IMG/VR virus record: IMGVR_UViG_3300033148_003591
Location: 1 to 64,000 of that record
DNA from: a virus
Length of the DNA: 64,000 nucleotides
Strand: one strand, 5' to 3'
In this document: positions 51,315 to 60,010 of the stretch, piece by piece
How positions within the stretch are numbered: the first letter of the stretch is position 1
Layout: the number at the start of each line of letters is the position of its first letter
Notes under the pieces: model-generated
Seen by the model: the letters and a program-made list of their open reading frames with translations, nothing else
What the model was told of the DNA's origin: nothing
Databases searched by the model: none
Program-made: the position numbers and the translations under genes

Positions 51315-52117
51315 TACATCCCTTCCATTATTTTTAAAGTTTGTTTAACTACGTTTTCCGCTTCTGAGAAATTAAGAGAATTACTACCGTCACATAAAGC
51401 TTTTTTTGGTGTTGGGTGAATTTCCATAAATATACCATTAACTCCATATGCTACTGAAGCTCTTGCTAAAGGTAAAATAAATTCTTTATTACCTAATGAT
51501 TTATTTCCACCAGCACTCGGTAACTGAACAGAATGAGTGCAATCAAATACTACAGGGTAATATTGTTTCATTATTGTAAACCCTGTAAAATCTACTACTA
51601 ATCTATGATACCCAAAAGAAGTTCCACGTTCTGTAAGTATAATATTAGTATTATTTTGGCTTTCAATTTTTTTAATTACATGTACTATATCATCTGGAGC
51701 TATAAATTGCCCCTTTTTAATATTAATTATTCTGCCTGTCTTTGCTAACCCTCCAACTAAATCTGTTTGTCTGCATAAGAATGCGGGTATTTGCAGAATA
51801 TCTAAAGGTGATTTTTCTACCTCTTTTATTTCTGCTACAGAATGAACATCTGTTAATATTGGCAAATCGTATAAAATTTTTACTTGAGTTAAAAGTTCTA
51901 TACCTCTTTTAATGCCCAAACCTCTATAAGCATCGTAAGAGGTTCTATTAGCTTTATCATAACTAGCTTTAAAAATAAACTGACACCCATATTTCATTTT
52001 TAATTTTTTGACAAATCTTGCAGTTTCAAATAAAATCTTGTAATTTTCTATAGCACAATTTCCTACAATAAAAAATAATTTTGATTTTTTTATTTTGTCA
52101 TACAATTTATTTTTCAT
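51314..52117 (-). CDS. kdsA: 3-deoxy-D-manno-octulosonate 8-phosphate synthase (KdsA)
   Basis: 267 residues, near the normal ~280. All hallmark motifs are present: FKASYDKANRTS, LTDVHSV, IPAFLCRQTDL, VNIKKGQF-equivalent (INIKKGQFIAP), TERGTSFGYHRLVVDF, FDCTHSVQLP and the late EIHPTPKKALCDG. Condenses PEP with arabinose-5-phosphate to Kdo-8-phosphate, first step of Kdo for LPS and capsule. Overlaps the cupin gene by ATGA. KdsB and KdsC are not in the window. A phage copy is unusual. Confidence 0.92.
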   Translation of the reverse strand: MKNKLYDKIKKSKLFFIVGNCAIENYKILFETARFVKKLKMKYGCQFIFKASYDKANRTSYDAYRGLGIKRGIELLTQVKILYDLPILTDVHSVAEIKEVEKSPLDILQIPAFLCRQTDLVGGLAKTGRIINIKKGQFIAPDDIVHVIKKIESQNNTNIILTERGTSFGYHRLVVDFTGFTIMKQYYPVVFDCTHSVQLPSAGGNKSLGNKEFILPLARASVAYGVNGIFMEIHPTPKKALCDGSNSLNFSEAENVVKQTLKIMEGM

Positions 52118-52512
52118 AGGTTTAATAATCCTTTATCTTTTAACTCTGGTATAGGTATTTCTGCACCATCAATAATTAACCCACCCTGAATCTGTCTAAT
52201 TATATCATCTGGATTTATATCAGTGTCAATTGTATAAGCTATTTCAATTAGCACAGAATTTTCTAAAGCTTTAAATTTATGCACTAATGGTGGATGAACT
52301 TCAAAAGTTTCATTTATGCCTAATACTTTAGTACCAAGTTCACTTATAATTTCCACTTTACCAGAAACCAATATAAACTTGTTTATTTTTTCTTTGTGAT
52401 GATGCACAGAGCAAAAACTATCTCTCTTTAACTGCAATAAATCTATTTCGTTGTGATTATCAAGATGAATTCTTTGTTTAATACCCCAAATTTTAAAACT
52501 ATTATTTGACAT
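52114..52512 (-). CDS. Cupin sugar-modifying protein
   Basis: 132 residues with cupin motif 1, SVHHHKEKINKFILVSGKVE, and motif 2 around FEVHPPLVHKFKAL, the metal-binding His pattern. Resembles mannose-6-phosphate isomerase-like or sugar-epimerase-like cupins in nucleotide-sugar clusters. Overlaps kdsA by ATGA, so it could act in the same sugar route, for example making a pentose or Kdo precursor (inference). Confidence 0.75.
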   Translation of the reverse strand: MSNNSFKIWGIKQRIHLDNHNEIDLLQLKRDSFCSVHHHKEKINKFILVSGKVEIISELGTKVLGINETFEVHPPLVHKFKALENSVLIEIAYTIDTDINPDDIIRQIQGGLIIDGAEIPIPELKDKGLLNL

Positions 52513-52877
52513 TATTTTAGCTCCTTTAATTCTTTAGCTACAAGTTTACTTATTTTCTTTTTTCTTACTAATTTTTTAATTAACCGATGCTGTTTCCTTG
52601 CATCTTTTTCAGGATTGATTTTAAGAACCTCATCTAATGCATTACGATTAACTAATAATTTTTTCATCAATGTTGCATGAATAAAACCTCTATCAATAAC
52701 ATCTCTTCTGAATTGCTTTTTGGCAAGTCTATTTTTACAATATCCTTTTTCAACTATTTTAATTAGCTGATATAATTTTTTAATTTGTTCAAGAATCTGA
52801 ATTTTTTTAATATCAGCAGCCTTTTGCATTTGTTTCATTTTATAATTTCTAATTATATTTTTAATCCATTTTAACAT
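52512..52877 (-). CDS. Hypothetical 121-aa basic helical protein
   Basis: Very lysine-rich, all helical (KMKQMQKAADIKKIQILEQI, KISKLVAKELKELK). TAATG contact with the cupin gene. Could bind nucleic acid or membranes. No family. Confidence 0.55.
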   Translation of the reverse strand: MLKWIKNIIRNYKMKQMQKAADIKKIQILEQIKKLYQLIKIVEKGYCKNRLAKKQFRRDVIDRGFIHATLMKKLLVNRNALDEVLKINPEKDARKQHRLIKKLVRKKKISKLVAKELKELK

Positions 52878-52890
52878 AATCTATCCTTTC

Positions 52891-53490
52891 TTATTTGAAT
52901 TCTATTACGTTATCACCGAAATCTAAAAAATCTCCTTTGTGATGTGTTATGAGAATTGTTTGCATATCGAATTTTTTAACTATAGATTTTAAGCATTCTC
53001 CTGTTTGTTTAATATCACCTGCACCAATTTGACTGAATGGTTCATCCAATTTTAAAATAATACCTCCTTCCGGTTTGACAAAACCCAACACAACCATTCT
53101 TAATATCAAAGCAATTAAATCCTTTTGTCCACCAGCATTAGAGTCTTCAGGCTCGTGTGGTTCGGACATATCTGGTGTTTTAATGTACACCTTTGCTTCT
53201 GGAATAGCTCCTCTACGGTCAAATTCTAACTCTAAATGATGACCATCGCCAAATACTGACTGCAATGCATTGGTGCTGACTAACTCAAATCCTTCTTTCA
53301 TTTTTTGCTGCAATGCCTTTTGAGCAATATCCAATACTTCAATACATTTTTGAAATAATTCTTTATTGGCTTTATTGGTGTCCACTTTTGTTTCAAGTTC
53401 ATTGATTTTGAGTGTTAATGATTTATGAACACCATCTAAACTATAGACTTCTTTTTCTAAATTTTGATAGGTTTCTAATAAATTATTCAT
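52891..53490 (-). CDS. SbcC/Rad50 C-terminal ATPase half (separate gene)
   Basis: 199 residues. Short coiled coil (about 1-75), then the signature-type NAGGQKDLIALILRM (118-132), Walker B IILKLDEPF with D149/E150, and the H-loop ITHHK (171-175). It lacks Walker A, which is encoded by the gene at 60010-61290. ATG 53490 (AAGGAG) is in TAATG contact with the preceding small gene; an earlier in-frame start is rejected. It must assemble with the N-half to form an ATPase, acting with the SbcD-like nuclease on DNA ends. Confidence 0.85.
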   Translation of the reverse strand: MNNLLETYQNLEKEVYSLDGVHKSLTLKINELETKVDTNKANKELFQKCIEVLDIAQKALQQKMKEGFELVSTNALQSVFGDGHHLELEFDRRGAIPEAKVYIKTPDMSEPHEPEDSNAGGQKDLIALILRMVVLGFVKPEGGIILKLDEPFSQIGAGDIKQTGECLKSIVKKFDMQTILITHHKGDFLDFGDNVIEFK

Positions 53491-53618
53491 TATTTTACTC
53501 CTTGATGATACCATATAGAAAAATCTTTCAAAGGAATTTCTATTATAATCTTTACAACTTTTAAACGGTTAGATTTGTCATAAATATATATGTATTTATT
53601 TTTCCCTTTTTTATTCAT
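53490..53618 (-). CDS. Hypothetical 42-aa protein
   Basis: MNKKGKNKYIYIYDKSNRLK..., TAATG contacts on both sides within the SbcC/SbcD gene string. Beta-like with basic N-terminus. Unknown. Confidence 0.6.
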   Translation of the reverse strand: MNKKGKNKYIYIYDKSNRLKVVKIIIEIPLKDFSIWYHQGVK

Positions 53619-53836
53619 TATTCTTCCTCTTCATTTGATGGTAAAACATCAGGCAATATAAATGCTTTAATAATCTCAACTAACCCTAAACATTTTATAG
53701 AGTCACCATTGAATGTATGAACCATTTCAGCTTCTCCATCATTCAATATTTTCTCTCCTATTATAACAATACTATCTGTTCTGTTTACTAATTCTTCTAT
53801 TAAATCATCCATAGGCACTAAACTTAATTCACTCAT
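53618..53836 (-). CDS. Hypothetical 72-aa protein
   Basis: MSELSLVPMDDLIEELVNRT..., with DSIVIIGEKI and an acidic tail. ATGA contact with the upstream coiled-coil gene. Typical small phage protein of unknown function inside the recombination block. Confidence 0.6.
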   Translation of the reverse strand: MSELSLVPMDDLIEELVNRTDSIVIIGEKILNDGEAEMVHTFNGDSIKCLGLVEIIKAFILPDVLPSNEEEE

Positions 53837-54063
53837 TTTATTCCTAACTTTTTTTTGCCATCAGCAAGTAATTTACTATATTCTTCTTCAGAATTTTCTA
53901 ACACAACTTCTGCTTCATCTATAGCTATTCCCATTTCTGTAATAGTTTTTACCTCTTCATCTCTTTCTTTTTTTTGATTTGCAATTCTTTCTTCTAATTT
54001 AACTATTTCCATTTTGTTATCATTATTAACTTTTTCTAATTGTTCAAGCTCTTTATCTGCCAT
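53833..54063 (-). CDS. Coiled-coil protein, possible SbcC arm piece
   Basis: 76 residues, a single continuous coiled coil (KMEIVKLEERIANQKKERDE). ATG 54063 follows GGAGG; an upstream in-frame ATG is rejected. It lies between the SbcD-like gene and the SbcC C-half, whose own coil is far too short to match the N-half arm, so this protein could supply part of the missing arm in trans (inference). Confidence 0.6.
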   Translation of the reverse strand: MADKELEQLEKVNNDNKMEIVKLEERIANQKKERDEEVKTITEMGIAIDEAEVVLENSEEEYSKLLADGKKKLGIK

Positions 54064-54064
54064 T

Positions 54065-54370
54065 TTATTTTCCTCCAAATTTAATTTTATCTTCTAAAAT
54101 TATTGTTAATCTGTTTGTTCCTCCTATCCATTCACATGGATTGCCAGAAAAATATTTACCTTTTATTTTAAATTTAAATTCTGATAATTTATTTCCAAAT
54201 AATTTTAGAATGAATTTTAAATCAACATCTACTATAATAATTTTGGTTTTTTTAATTGAAGTTATAAAATGTTCAATTTCTGGATATGGATAAGTAGCAG
54301 CGTCAAAAATATTTGATATTATTAAACTTTCGAGTGTGCCAATTGGTTTGTTTCTATAATATACTTTCAT
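54065..54370 (-). CDS. Hypothetical 101-aa protein
   Basis: MKVYYRNKPIGTLESLIISN..., mixed alpha/beta with IIIVDVDLKFILKLFG and a beta C-terminus. Starts 1 nt after the SbcD-like stop. No family recognised. Confidence 0.55.
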   Translation of the reverse strand: MKVYYRNKPIGTLESLIISNIFDAATYPYPEIEHFITSIKKTKIIIVDVDLKFILKLFGNKLSEFKFKIKGKYFSGNPCEWIGGTNRLTIILEDKIKFGGK

Positions 54371-55315
54371 TTATTCTCCTTTTTCGCATAACCCAATTCG
54401 TTCTCTCAAATTTTTCACAACAGGTTCTTCAGTTTTTGACGACTCACACACTCCCATAACCACATCTATCACCTTCATTGTTTGAATTTTAATATTTTTT
54501 AATCCGGCTGTAAACATTTCCATTTTCTTTTTATTCTCTTTTTGAATAGATAATGCTTTTAAATCAAATATATCTTCTACCTTTTTAGCTGATTTTAATG
54601 GTATAATATCAATATCATATAATTTATTTTTTTTAATAGTTATTATGGCAATAGAAGGTATTCTATTTATATCATATTCATCAGCTTTACATCTTGCTAT
54701 TGCTCCAGGGGCAATAAAAACAGGGTCTTGTTCTTTTTTAATACCCCAATACTTATGATTGTGTGAAACTAGCACTATATCGTAATTAGTTTTTATATTT
54801 TCATAATAAACGCTAGTAGTAAACCACACTTTTACATCCACTATCATTGCATGGGGAACGTATATAGTTAATTTATCTTTTTTATCATGCTGTGGAAATT
54901 CTTTATTTAAATCATCTTCAATTCCTACATAATACTCTTGTCCTTTAATATAAATATTTTCATCTTCATATTCACCAAGTTGTTTAATATATTTACTTCT
55001 TCTAAACATATGAGCTAATGATGTTGCATTTGATAGTGACCAATTATTAAACGCTTCATCATGATTACCAGGAGCTATAAGAATATTTATTTTATATTTT
55101 TCAATTAAATCAATAAACCAATCACTTAAAACATTACTCACTAAATAACCGTCATATACATCTGCTCCACAAATGATTAATTTTACTTTTTCTTTTTTAG
55201 CAATATCGAGTGATTCTACTATTTTAGCTTTAATGGCTTCACAATAGTTATCTGTGCGATTGCGTGGATTAACACCTTTAAGGTGCATATCTGTGATGTA
55301 GAGTATCTTAGACAT
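54371..55315 (-). CDS. SbcD/Mre11-like nuclease
   Basis: 314 residues. Metallophosphoesterase motifs: DMHLKG (D9/H11), GADVYDG (D52), GNHDE (83-87), VPHAM and VSHNHKYWG. This is the nuclease subunit that pairs with Rad50/SbcC for hairpin opening and end resection in phages (T4 gp47, T5 D12 type). C-terminal ~90 residues are helical and would bind the SbcC coils. Stands near the SbcC C-half and 4.7 kb from the N-half. Confidence 0.85.
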   Translation of the reverse strand: MSKILYITDMHLKGVNPRNRTDNYCEAIKAKIVESLDIAKKEKVKLIICGADVYDGYLVSNVLSDWFIDLIEKYKINILIAPGNHDEAFNNWSLSNATSLAHMFRRSKYIKQLGEYEDENIYIKGQEYYVGIEDDLNKEFPQHDKKDKLTIYVPHAMIVDVKVWFTTSVYYENIKTNYDIVLVSHNHKYWGIKKEQDPVFIAPGAIARCKADEYDINRIPSIAIITIKKNKLYDIDIIPLKSAKKVEDIFDLKALSIQKENKKKMEMFTAGLKNIKIQTMKVIDVVMGVCESSKTEEPVVKNLRERIGLCEKGE

Positions 55316-55332
55316 AAATAATTCCTATTTTA

Positions 55333-55464
55333 TTAATCTTCTACTTCAACAAAAAATACTTCCGGTTCAGGTAAGTTTAATTCTTTAACTTTTAAAACAT
55401 AATATCCAACAAATTGTATTGGTTCGCCTTTATAATCTTCTTTTCTAATCATTTTATATTTCAT
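55333..55464 (-). CDS. Hypothetical 43-aa protein
   Basis: MKYKMIRKEDYKGEPIQF..., ending acidic (VFFVEVED). AAAGGAG a little far upstream; ATGA overlap with the preceding gene. Unknown. Confidence 0.55.
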   Translation of the reverse strand: MKYKMIRKEDYKGEPIQFVGYYVLKVKELNLPEPEVFFVEVED

Positions 55465-55685
55465 TTGTCATGATACTCCTTTAAATGTTCTGCGAAATAA
55501 AACGTTGATTTTTTTTGAAGGCTTTTTATATATTTAAATAAATCGTCTCTCCAATCATCATATGAATGAATATCTCTATCGTTGGTTTTTATGTAATAAT
55601 CAAATTCGTGGTCGCCACCTATTTTTAATGTTCCTTCTTTTTCTGGTAGATGTCCTCTATCTATTTTAATAATTTCAAATCCCAT
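55461..55685 (-). CDS. Hypothetical 74-aa protein
   Basis: MGFEIIKIDRGHLPEKEGTL..., beta then helix (WRDDLFKYIKSLQKK). AAAGGAG site. Unknown. Confidence 0.55.
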   Translation of the reverse strand: MGFEIIKIDRGHLPEKEGTLKIGGDHEFDYYIKTNDRDIHSYDDWRDDLFKYIKSLQKKSTFYFAEHLKEYHDK

Positions 55686-55687
55686 GA

Positions 55688-56005
55688 TTATTCTCCTTTC
55701 AAAGTTAAAACTATAACTGATGATTGTTCAGTAATTCCAAATGTTCTAAATAATTTTCTAGCTTCTTTAAAGTTCATTCCTGTATCAGTACATATTAATC
55801 CTTTGGGAATACTATTAAAATTTAAATATTCAGCGTTTATTAAAGTAGCTTTACAATGTAGTTTACCATTAAGTAACACATTAAATTCAGTATCTTCTTG
55901 ACCCTTATAATAATTCCATTTTTTATAATCATACTTACGAATAGTAGTAAATATTTGTTGATTTAATTTCAAATTCCAATTATGACTGAAACGTATATTA
56001 TTCAT
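55688..56005 (-). CDS. ASCH-like (PUA-related) domain protein
   Basis: 105 residues. FTTIRKYDYKKWNYYKGQED and GKLHCKATLINAEYLNF match the small ASCH/PUA-like pattern (FTTIRk...yy.G...), common in phages, suspected to bind RNA or modified nucleotides. Either of two adjacent ATGs (56008, 56005) may start it. Confidence 0.55.
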   Translation of the reverse strand: MNNIRFSHNWNLKLNQQIFTTIRKYDYKKWNYYKGQEDTEFNVLLNGKLHCKATLINAEYLNFNSIPKGLICTDTGMNFKEARKLFRTFGITEQSSVIVLTLKGE

Positions 56006-56286
56006 CATTTACCTCTTTTATCCATTAATTTAGCTATTTTTACAATATCATGGTCAGCATTTTCGATAGCATTAATATCTTTCCACAACATCTCTGATAA
56101 ATCTTCAGCACCATGCTTATCAGCTATTTCTATTATTTCAGCCACAATTTGTCTCATTTGTTGATAAAGCTCATTTAATTTCAACGCATCTGTATGGAAA
56201 TTAGTTTTCTTTAAATATGAAGATTTCCATTTAATTCCCAATTTTTTACATATTGATTCTATTCTATATGCGATACGGTAACACAT
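56005..56286 (-). CDS. Hypothetical 93-aa helical protein
   Basis: MCYRIAYRIESICKKLGIKW..., helical (NELYQQMRQIVAEIIEIADK). One-base contact with the previous gene. Unknown. Confidence 0.55.
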   Translation of the reverse strand: MCYRIAYRIESICKKLGIKWKSSYLKKTNFHTDALKLNELYQQMRQIVAEIIEIADKHGAEDLSEMLWKDINAIENADHDIVKIAKLMDKRGK

Positions 56287-56552
56287 TATTTATCTCCAGT
56301 TGATATTTCATAAATTTTATTTCCATTTATATCATGTTTAATATTATCAATTTTTAGTATAGGCATTTTGGTATTCCATTTTGATTTATCAATAGATTTA
56401 GTATCCATATTAATTTTATACCACATATTATCTTTTGTGTTTTTTGGTAACACATTTATATGGAATTCACCATTGTGTTCACAAATGGATATTCGATGTC
56501 CATTATCTGTTTTTAAAATCATTGAATTATTAAATTGATTTATGATTTTCAT
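56286..56552 (-). CDS. Hypothetical 88-aa beta-rich protein
   Basis: MKIINQFNNSMILKTDNGHR..., all-beta pattern with INVLPKN and KIYEISTG. Unknown. Confidence 0.55.
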   Translation of the reverse strand: MKIINQFNNSMILKTDNGHRISICEHNGEFHINVLPKNTKDNMWYKINMDTKSIDKSKWNTKMPILKIDNIKHDINGNKIYEISTGDK

Positions 56553-56555
56553 TAT

Positions 56556-56678
56556 TTATTCTCCTAATAGTAATTCTCTCATTTCCTTTAAGCATTTTAA
56601 TAATTGATTAAATTTTTGAGGTGTAACTTTTTCACCTTTTGCTAATATTATTGGGTCAGGTAACTTTTCTAATTGCAT
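56556..56678 (-). CDS. Hypothetical 40-aa protein
   Basis: MQLEKLPDPIILAKGEKVTP..., then a helix (NQLLKCLKEMRELLLG). AGGAGG site; TAATG contact with the SprT-like gene. The LPDPiil..G motif is seen in small phage proteins. Unknown. Confidence 0.55.
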   Translation of the reverse strand: MQLEKLPDPIILAKGEKVTPQKFNQLLKCLKEMRELLLGE

Positions 56679-57268
56679 TATTTTTCCTCCTCAAATCTTT
56701 TTTGACACAATTCACATACTGCACTTAATTCAGTGGCACACCTAACAACAGTACATCCACAATTAAATTTTTTCATTTTAGTTGGTGCTGCAATTTTACT
56801 TGATTCTTTTCTCACCATTTTAAACACATTATAATTAACATTCATTTCTTCTACGGCTAATTTAAGTTTATCACTCATACATGTCATTGCCCATCCGAAC
56901 CTACCAGCCTTTTGTACGTTTAAACCGTAATTTTCAGCACGCTCTCTAAATGCTTTATTATGATACTGAGAAGCACTGCAATCTGGAATTTTATCTACAC
57001 AATTATGATAATGTGCCATCTCATGTATTAGTGTTTCAATTGGGTTTCTGTTTAATACTTCTGCACAGATGTTAATCTCACTCAATTTAATATCATCGCC
57101 ATTACTCCATTTTTCTGTCCAATGCCATCCTAATGTTTGACCTCTACCCTTACTTTGAATAGTTATAATAGGTCTACGAGCTGTAAATTTATATCTATCT
57201 GCTATAAGGTCATATATTCTTTCTAATTCTCTTATTGCTGGACATATGCTATTTTGTTTAGTTTTCAT
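56678..57268 (-). CDS. SprT-like zinc metalloprotease
   Basis: 196 residues. The catalytic HEMAHYHN (HExxH at 82-86) follows NPIETLI, as in SprT. C-terminal cysteines (FNCGCTVVRC, CELC) form the SprT zinc ribbon. SprT/Spartan proteases remove DNA-protein crosslinks; a phage role in clearing host proteins from DNA is plausible beside ligase and SbcCD. ATG 57268 with GAGGG; an earlier in-frame start is rejected. Confidence 0.8.
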   Translation of the reverse strand: MKTKQNSICPAIRELERIYDLIADRYKFTARRPIITIQSKGRGQTLGWHWTEKWSNGDDIKLSEINICAEVLNRNPIETLIHEMAHYHNCVDKIPDCSASQYHNKAFRERAENYGLNVQKAGRFGWAMTCMSDKLKLAVEEMNVNYNVFKMVRKESSKIAAPTKMKKFNCGCTVVRCATELSAVCELCQKRFEEEK

Positions 57269-57270
57269 TT

Positions 57271-57492
57271 TTAACCCTCTAAATTTTTTAACCATATTTC
57301 ATATGCATAATCGAATTTTTCAGACCCTTGACCTGGAGCAGTTTCACATAGGTGTATAATTTTTTCAACTTCTTCAAATGGATTAAGATTATGTTTTTTG
57401 CACTCAGGATAAATAATAGAAACAATACTACTATCTCCTAGTTGTTCTACTATTCCATCTAAAATTGATTGTAATAATATATCATTTGTCAT
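57271..57492 (-). CDS. Hypothetical 73-aa protein
   Basis: ATG 57492 (TTGGAG site), overlapping the upstream gene by ATGA. MTNDILLQSILDGIVEQLGD..., helical. Longer in-frame start rejected. Unknown. Confidence 0.55.
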   Translation of the reverse strand: MTNDILLQSILDGIVEQLGDSSIVSIIYPECKKHNLNPFEEVEKIIHLCETAPGQGSEKFDYAYEIWLKNLEG

Positions 57493-57764
57493 AAAAATTT
57501 CTCCAAGTATTTTAAGGGTTCTGTTTCTAATACCATTTGTTGTAAGTGCCATTTCCAGTTTTCAATAGGAATAAAATTCATTGCATTTGTAATAATTTTA
57601 TCTTTTAACATTTCTTCACCCCAAAAAGCTTTAGCAAAATCGTGTGAAAAAATATAATTAAAAATCAATAATTCTTCATTAGATTTATTACATTCAAAAT
57701 CTAATAATCTTAAATCTCTACCTGTATTTTTAAATATTTTATTTAATATTTCTTTATCTGTCAT
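57489..57764 (-). CDS. Hypothetical 91-aa protein
   Basis: ATG 57764 with AAAGGAT. MTDKEILNKIFKNTGRDLRL..., helical, with FSHDFAKAFWGEEML, a pattern common in uncharacterised phage proteins. Unknown. Confidence 0.6.
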   Translation of the reverse strand: MTDKEILNKIFKNTGRDLRLLDFECNKSNEELLIFNYIFSHDFAKAFWGEEMLKDKIITNAMNFIPIENWKWHLQQMVLETEPLKYLEKFL

Positions 57765-57778
57765 TATATTATCCTTTA

Positions 57779-58312
57779 TTAATCCCACAAATTGAAAAAG
57801 TATTTTCTAAATAAATCAAATCCCTTATAAAATTTTTTACTCTCTTGATGTGTAAATACTATTGAATTATCGTATAAATCAGAATTATCTCTCATCATTG
57901 TTCTCAATTTAAGATATTGTTTTCTATTTTTTGTTAAATAAACTTCATGATTAGATACTTTTTGAGCCATTTTAAAAGTCCAAGTGATTCTCTTTAAAAT
58001 ATCATCCCATTTTTGTTTAGTTAAATTTGTTGGATACCCATGACTATTTTTTCTAAGATGTTCTACACTATCAGCTATAACATTAGCAAGGTAGGTATCT
58101 AATCCCCATGTATCATAATTAGCCCACCCTTTGTTAGCTCTTTGAAAATAGCCTGGTAATAACACACGGAAAAAGAAAAGTATGTCTTTCCATTTTACTA
58201 CGATAGATAACCAAATATTATAATACAACCAACCAGCAATAGTTTTTTCTTTGGCTTCTCTTTCTTTTCTAATTTCATCCATCATTTCTTTAACTGATTT
58301 ATATTTCTTCAT
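57779..58312 (-). CDS. Hypothetical 177-aa phage protein
   Basis: Charged N-terminal helix, a hydrophobic segment (WLYYNIWLSIVVKWKDILFF), then WANYDTWGLDTYLANVIADS, a conserved pattern found in many phage early proteins. First gene after the promoter at 58331, AAGGAG site. Function unknown. Confidence 0.65.
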   Translation of the reverse strand: MKKYKSVKEMMDEIRKEREAKEKTIAGWLYYNIWLSIVVKWKDILFFFRVLLPGYFQRANKGWANYDTWGLDTYLANVIADSVEHLRKNSHGYPTNLTKQKWDDILKRITWTFKMAQKVSNHEVYLTKNRKQYLKLRTMMRDNSDLYDNSIVFTHQESKKFYKGFDLFRKYFFNLWD

Positions 58313-58330
58313 TTAATTCTCCTTACTATA

Positions 58331-58358
58331 ATTATATCACATAAAATGGATTTGTCAA
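58331..58358 (-). promoter_or_regulatory. Sigma70-type promoter, leftward
   Basis: Minus strand: CCC-TTGACA, 16-nt spacer, TGA-TATAAT, then TATAGTAAGGAG. Starts right after the stop of the HNH gene at 58363. Confidence 0.85.
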
Positions 58359-58362
58359 GGGC

Positions 58363-59079
58363 TTATTTATCTTTATTCTCCATTATATATGTAAAATAAG
58401 CATACCAATAATCTCTATTAAAATTAGCTCTAAGATTACAGCATCTGCAAGTTGTTATTAAATTATTATCATCACAATTTTGTTTGTCATAATCAATATG
58501 ATGAATATGTAATAATTGATGATATTTTTCTTTATGCTTAGTTTCTATTATTCCACAGACCTGACATTTATAATTATCTCGTATTTTAATTTTACGTTTT
58601 AATATTTTTGAAAATGTTAACGGATATGGTTTATTACCTTCTCCATGAATATAGGATGAATTATTTTCGCCCATATTTATTTTACTCCAGCAATCATAAC
58701 ATCTTTGTGCTGTCCAACTAATTTCTTTTTTACATTTTTTACAATAATTGGGAGTAATACTTTTTCCATGTTTATAACTAGGTGCATTCTTACCAATTCT
58801 TAATTTACCACCTCTAGGCTTGTTTTTTCGGCTTTTAGGAAAGCAAATTATACATAGTTTACTATCATAATTCATTAATTGCTTTCCACAATTCAAGCAA
58901 AATGGTTTCCCACCTTTCCAATTAGGATTATCTTTCCCTCCCCGTCGCTTACCATATTGAGGATTTAATTTGCCTAAATTAGCACATCTTCTGCATCTTT
59001 GGTTTCCATAAAGAGCTGTTCTTTTACATATTTTATTTACTTTACAATTTTTGCAATAGTATTTTTTAATCTTTATCAT
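58363..59079 (-). CDS. HNH endonuclease with NUMOD3-like repeats
   Basis: 238 residues. Four zinc-type CxxC units (CKNC/CRRC, CLNC/CIIC, CKKC/CYDC) interleaved with NUMOD3-type NPNWKGGK, NAPSYKHGK and NNSSYIHGEG repeats. A final HNH domain follows with CQVC, LHIHHIDYDKQNC, NNLITTCRCCN and a late YW. DNA-binding repeats plus nuclease are the layout of homing endonucleases. Overlaps the ligase end by 14 nt. Different family from the other HNH genes here. Confidence 0.85.
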   Translation of the reverse strand: MIKIKKYYCKNCKVNKICKRTALYGNQRCRRCANLGKLNPQYGKRRGGKDNPNWKGGKPFCLNCGKQLMNYDSKLCIICFPKSRKNKPRGGKLRIGKNAPSYKHGKSITPNYCKKCKKEISWTAQRCYDCWSKINMGENNSSYIHGEGNKPYPLTFSKILKRKIKIRDNYKCQVCGIIETKHKEKYHQLLHIHHIDYDKQNCDDNNLITTCRCCNLRANFNRDYWYAYFTYIMENKDK

Positions 59080-60010
59080 TTCTATATCTCACAAAAACAG
59101 GATGTCTAGGTACATTTAATGCTCCCTCCAGCATTCCTTTATATTCAATTATTTTATTTATATAGTTTTCTTTATTATCCCAAATTTCCTCTTTTTCCTT
59201 ATCAGTTAATGCAATTACTACCTTTAAATCATTACCTTTATATTCAACCAAAAATGCTGCTGCTTTATTAATTAAAATTCTATCATCTTTCTTTTTTGAA
59301 GTTTTTGAATATCCAAGTTCGGTAATTTCTTTTTCAGCAGACGGATTAACAACAGTCGCTTGAATTACATCTTTAATTTTACTATCAAATGTACGAAAAT
59401 TTTTTATTTTATATACTAAACCTTCTTTTAATGTTCCACGTCCACATTTATAGTGTCCGTTTGGGTCTTTTAATATTAATCCTTCATATCCATCTTTTAA
59501 TGCATCTTCAAAAAAATTCTCTATATCGCTTTTTGAATTTAAAGAAGTTTGAATGACTGGAATTATTAAATCATTTCGGCAAATTGAAATCACAGTAACA
59601 TTTTTATTTCTGTTAATGAATTGGTTATTATAATTTTCATTTGCAATACAATCAAACATATAAAATTTTAATACTTCTGGTATTTCTAATATCTCACCGA
59701 ATTTTTTAATGCTCTTTTTATCTTCAAAATCTTGTGTCATTACATATCTTGTGATTTCTTGGAATGTCATTCTATGTGCATAAATTTCTCCATCTAAAAT
59801 TACATTAAATTCTTTTGAATAATCTTTTAATGGTTGAAATTTTTTTTGAAGCTGTTTATTTTGTATTTGTTTTAAAGAACGGCTTAACATTTCTCCGTTT
59901 TTAAATATACATCTTATTCCATCCAATTTATAGCTCGCTAATATAGGATAATTTATTTCATCTAAATTAACAGATTGATTTGGTGCAAGAAACGGTTTAA
60001 ATGATTTCAT
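59066..60010 (-). CDS. ATP-dependent DNA ligase
   Basis: 314 residues. Adenylation motif YKLDGIR with K28, then VILDGEIY, DGYEGLILKDP and VYKIKNF (motifs III to V), followed by an OB-like C-terminal domain. A compact viral ligase that seals nicks with ATP. TAATG-like contact with the SbcC N-half gene. Fits DNA repair and replication. Confidence 0.9.
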   Translation of the reverse strand: MKSFKPFLAPNQSVNLDEINYPILASYKLDGIRCIFKNGEMLSRSLKQIQNKQLQKKFQPLKDYSKEFNVILDGEIYAHRMTFQEITRYVMTQDFEDKKSIKKFGEILEIPEVLKFYMFDCIANENYNNQFINRNKNVTVISICRNDLIIPVIQTSLNSKSDIENFFEDALKDGYEGLILKDPNGHYKCGRGTLKEGLVYKIKNFRTFDSKIKDVIQATVVNPSAEKEITELGYSKTSKKKDDRILINKAAAFLVEYKGNDLKVVIALTDKEKEEIWDNKENYINKIIEYKGMLEGALNVPRHPVFVRYRNDKD

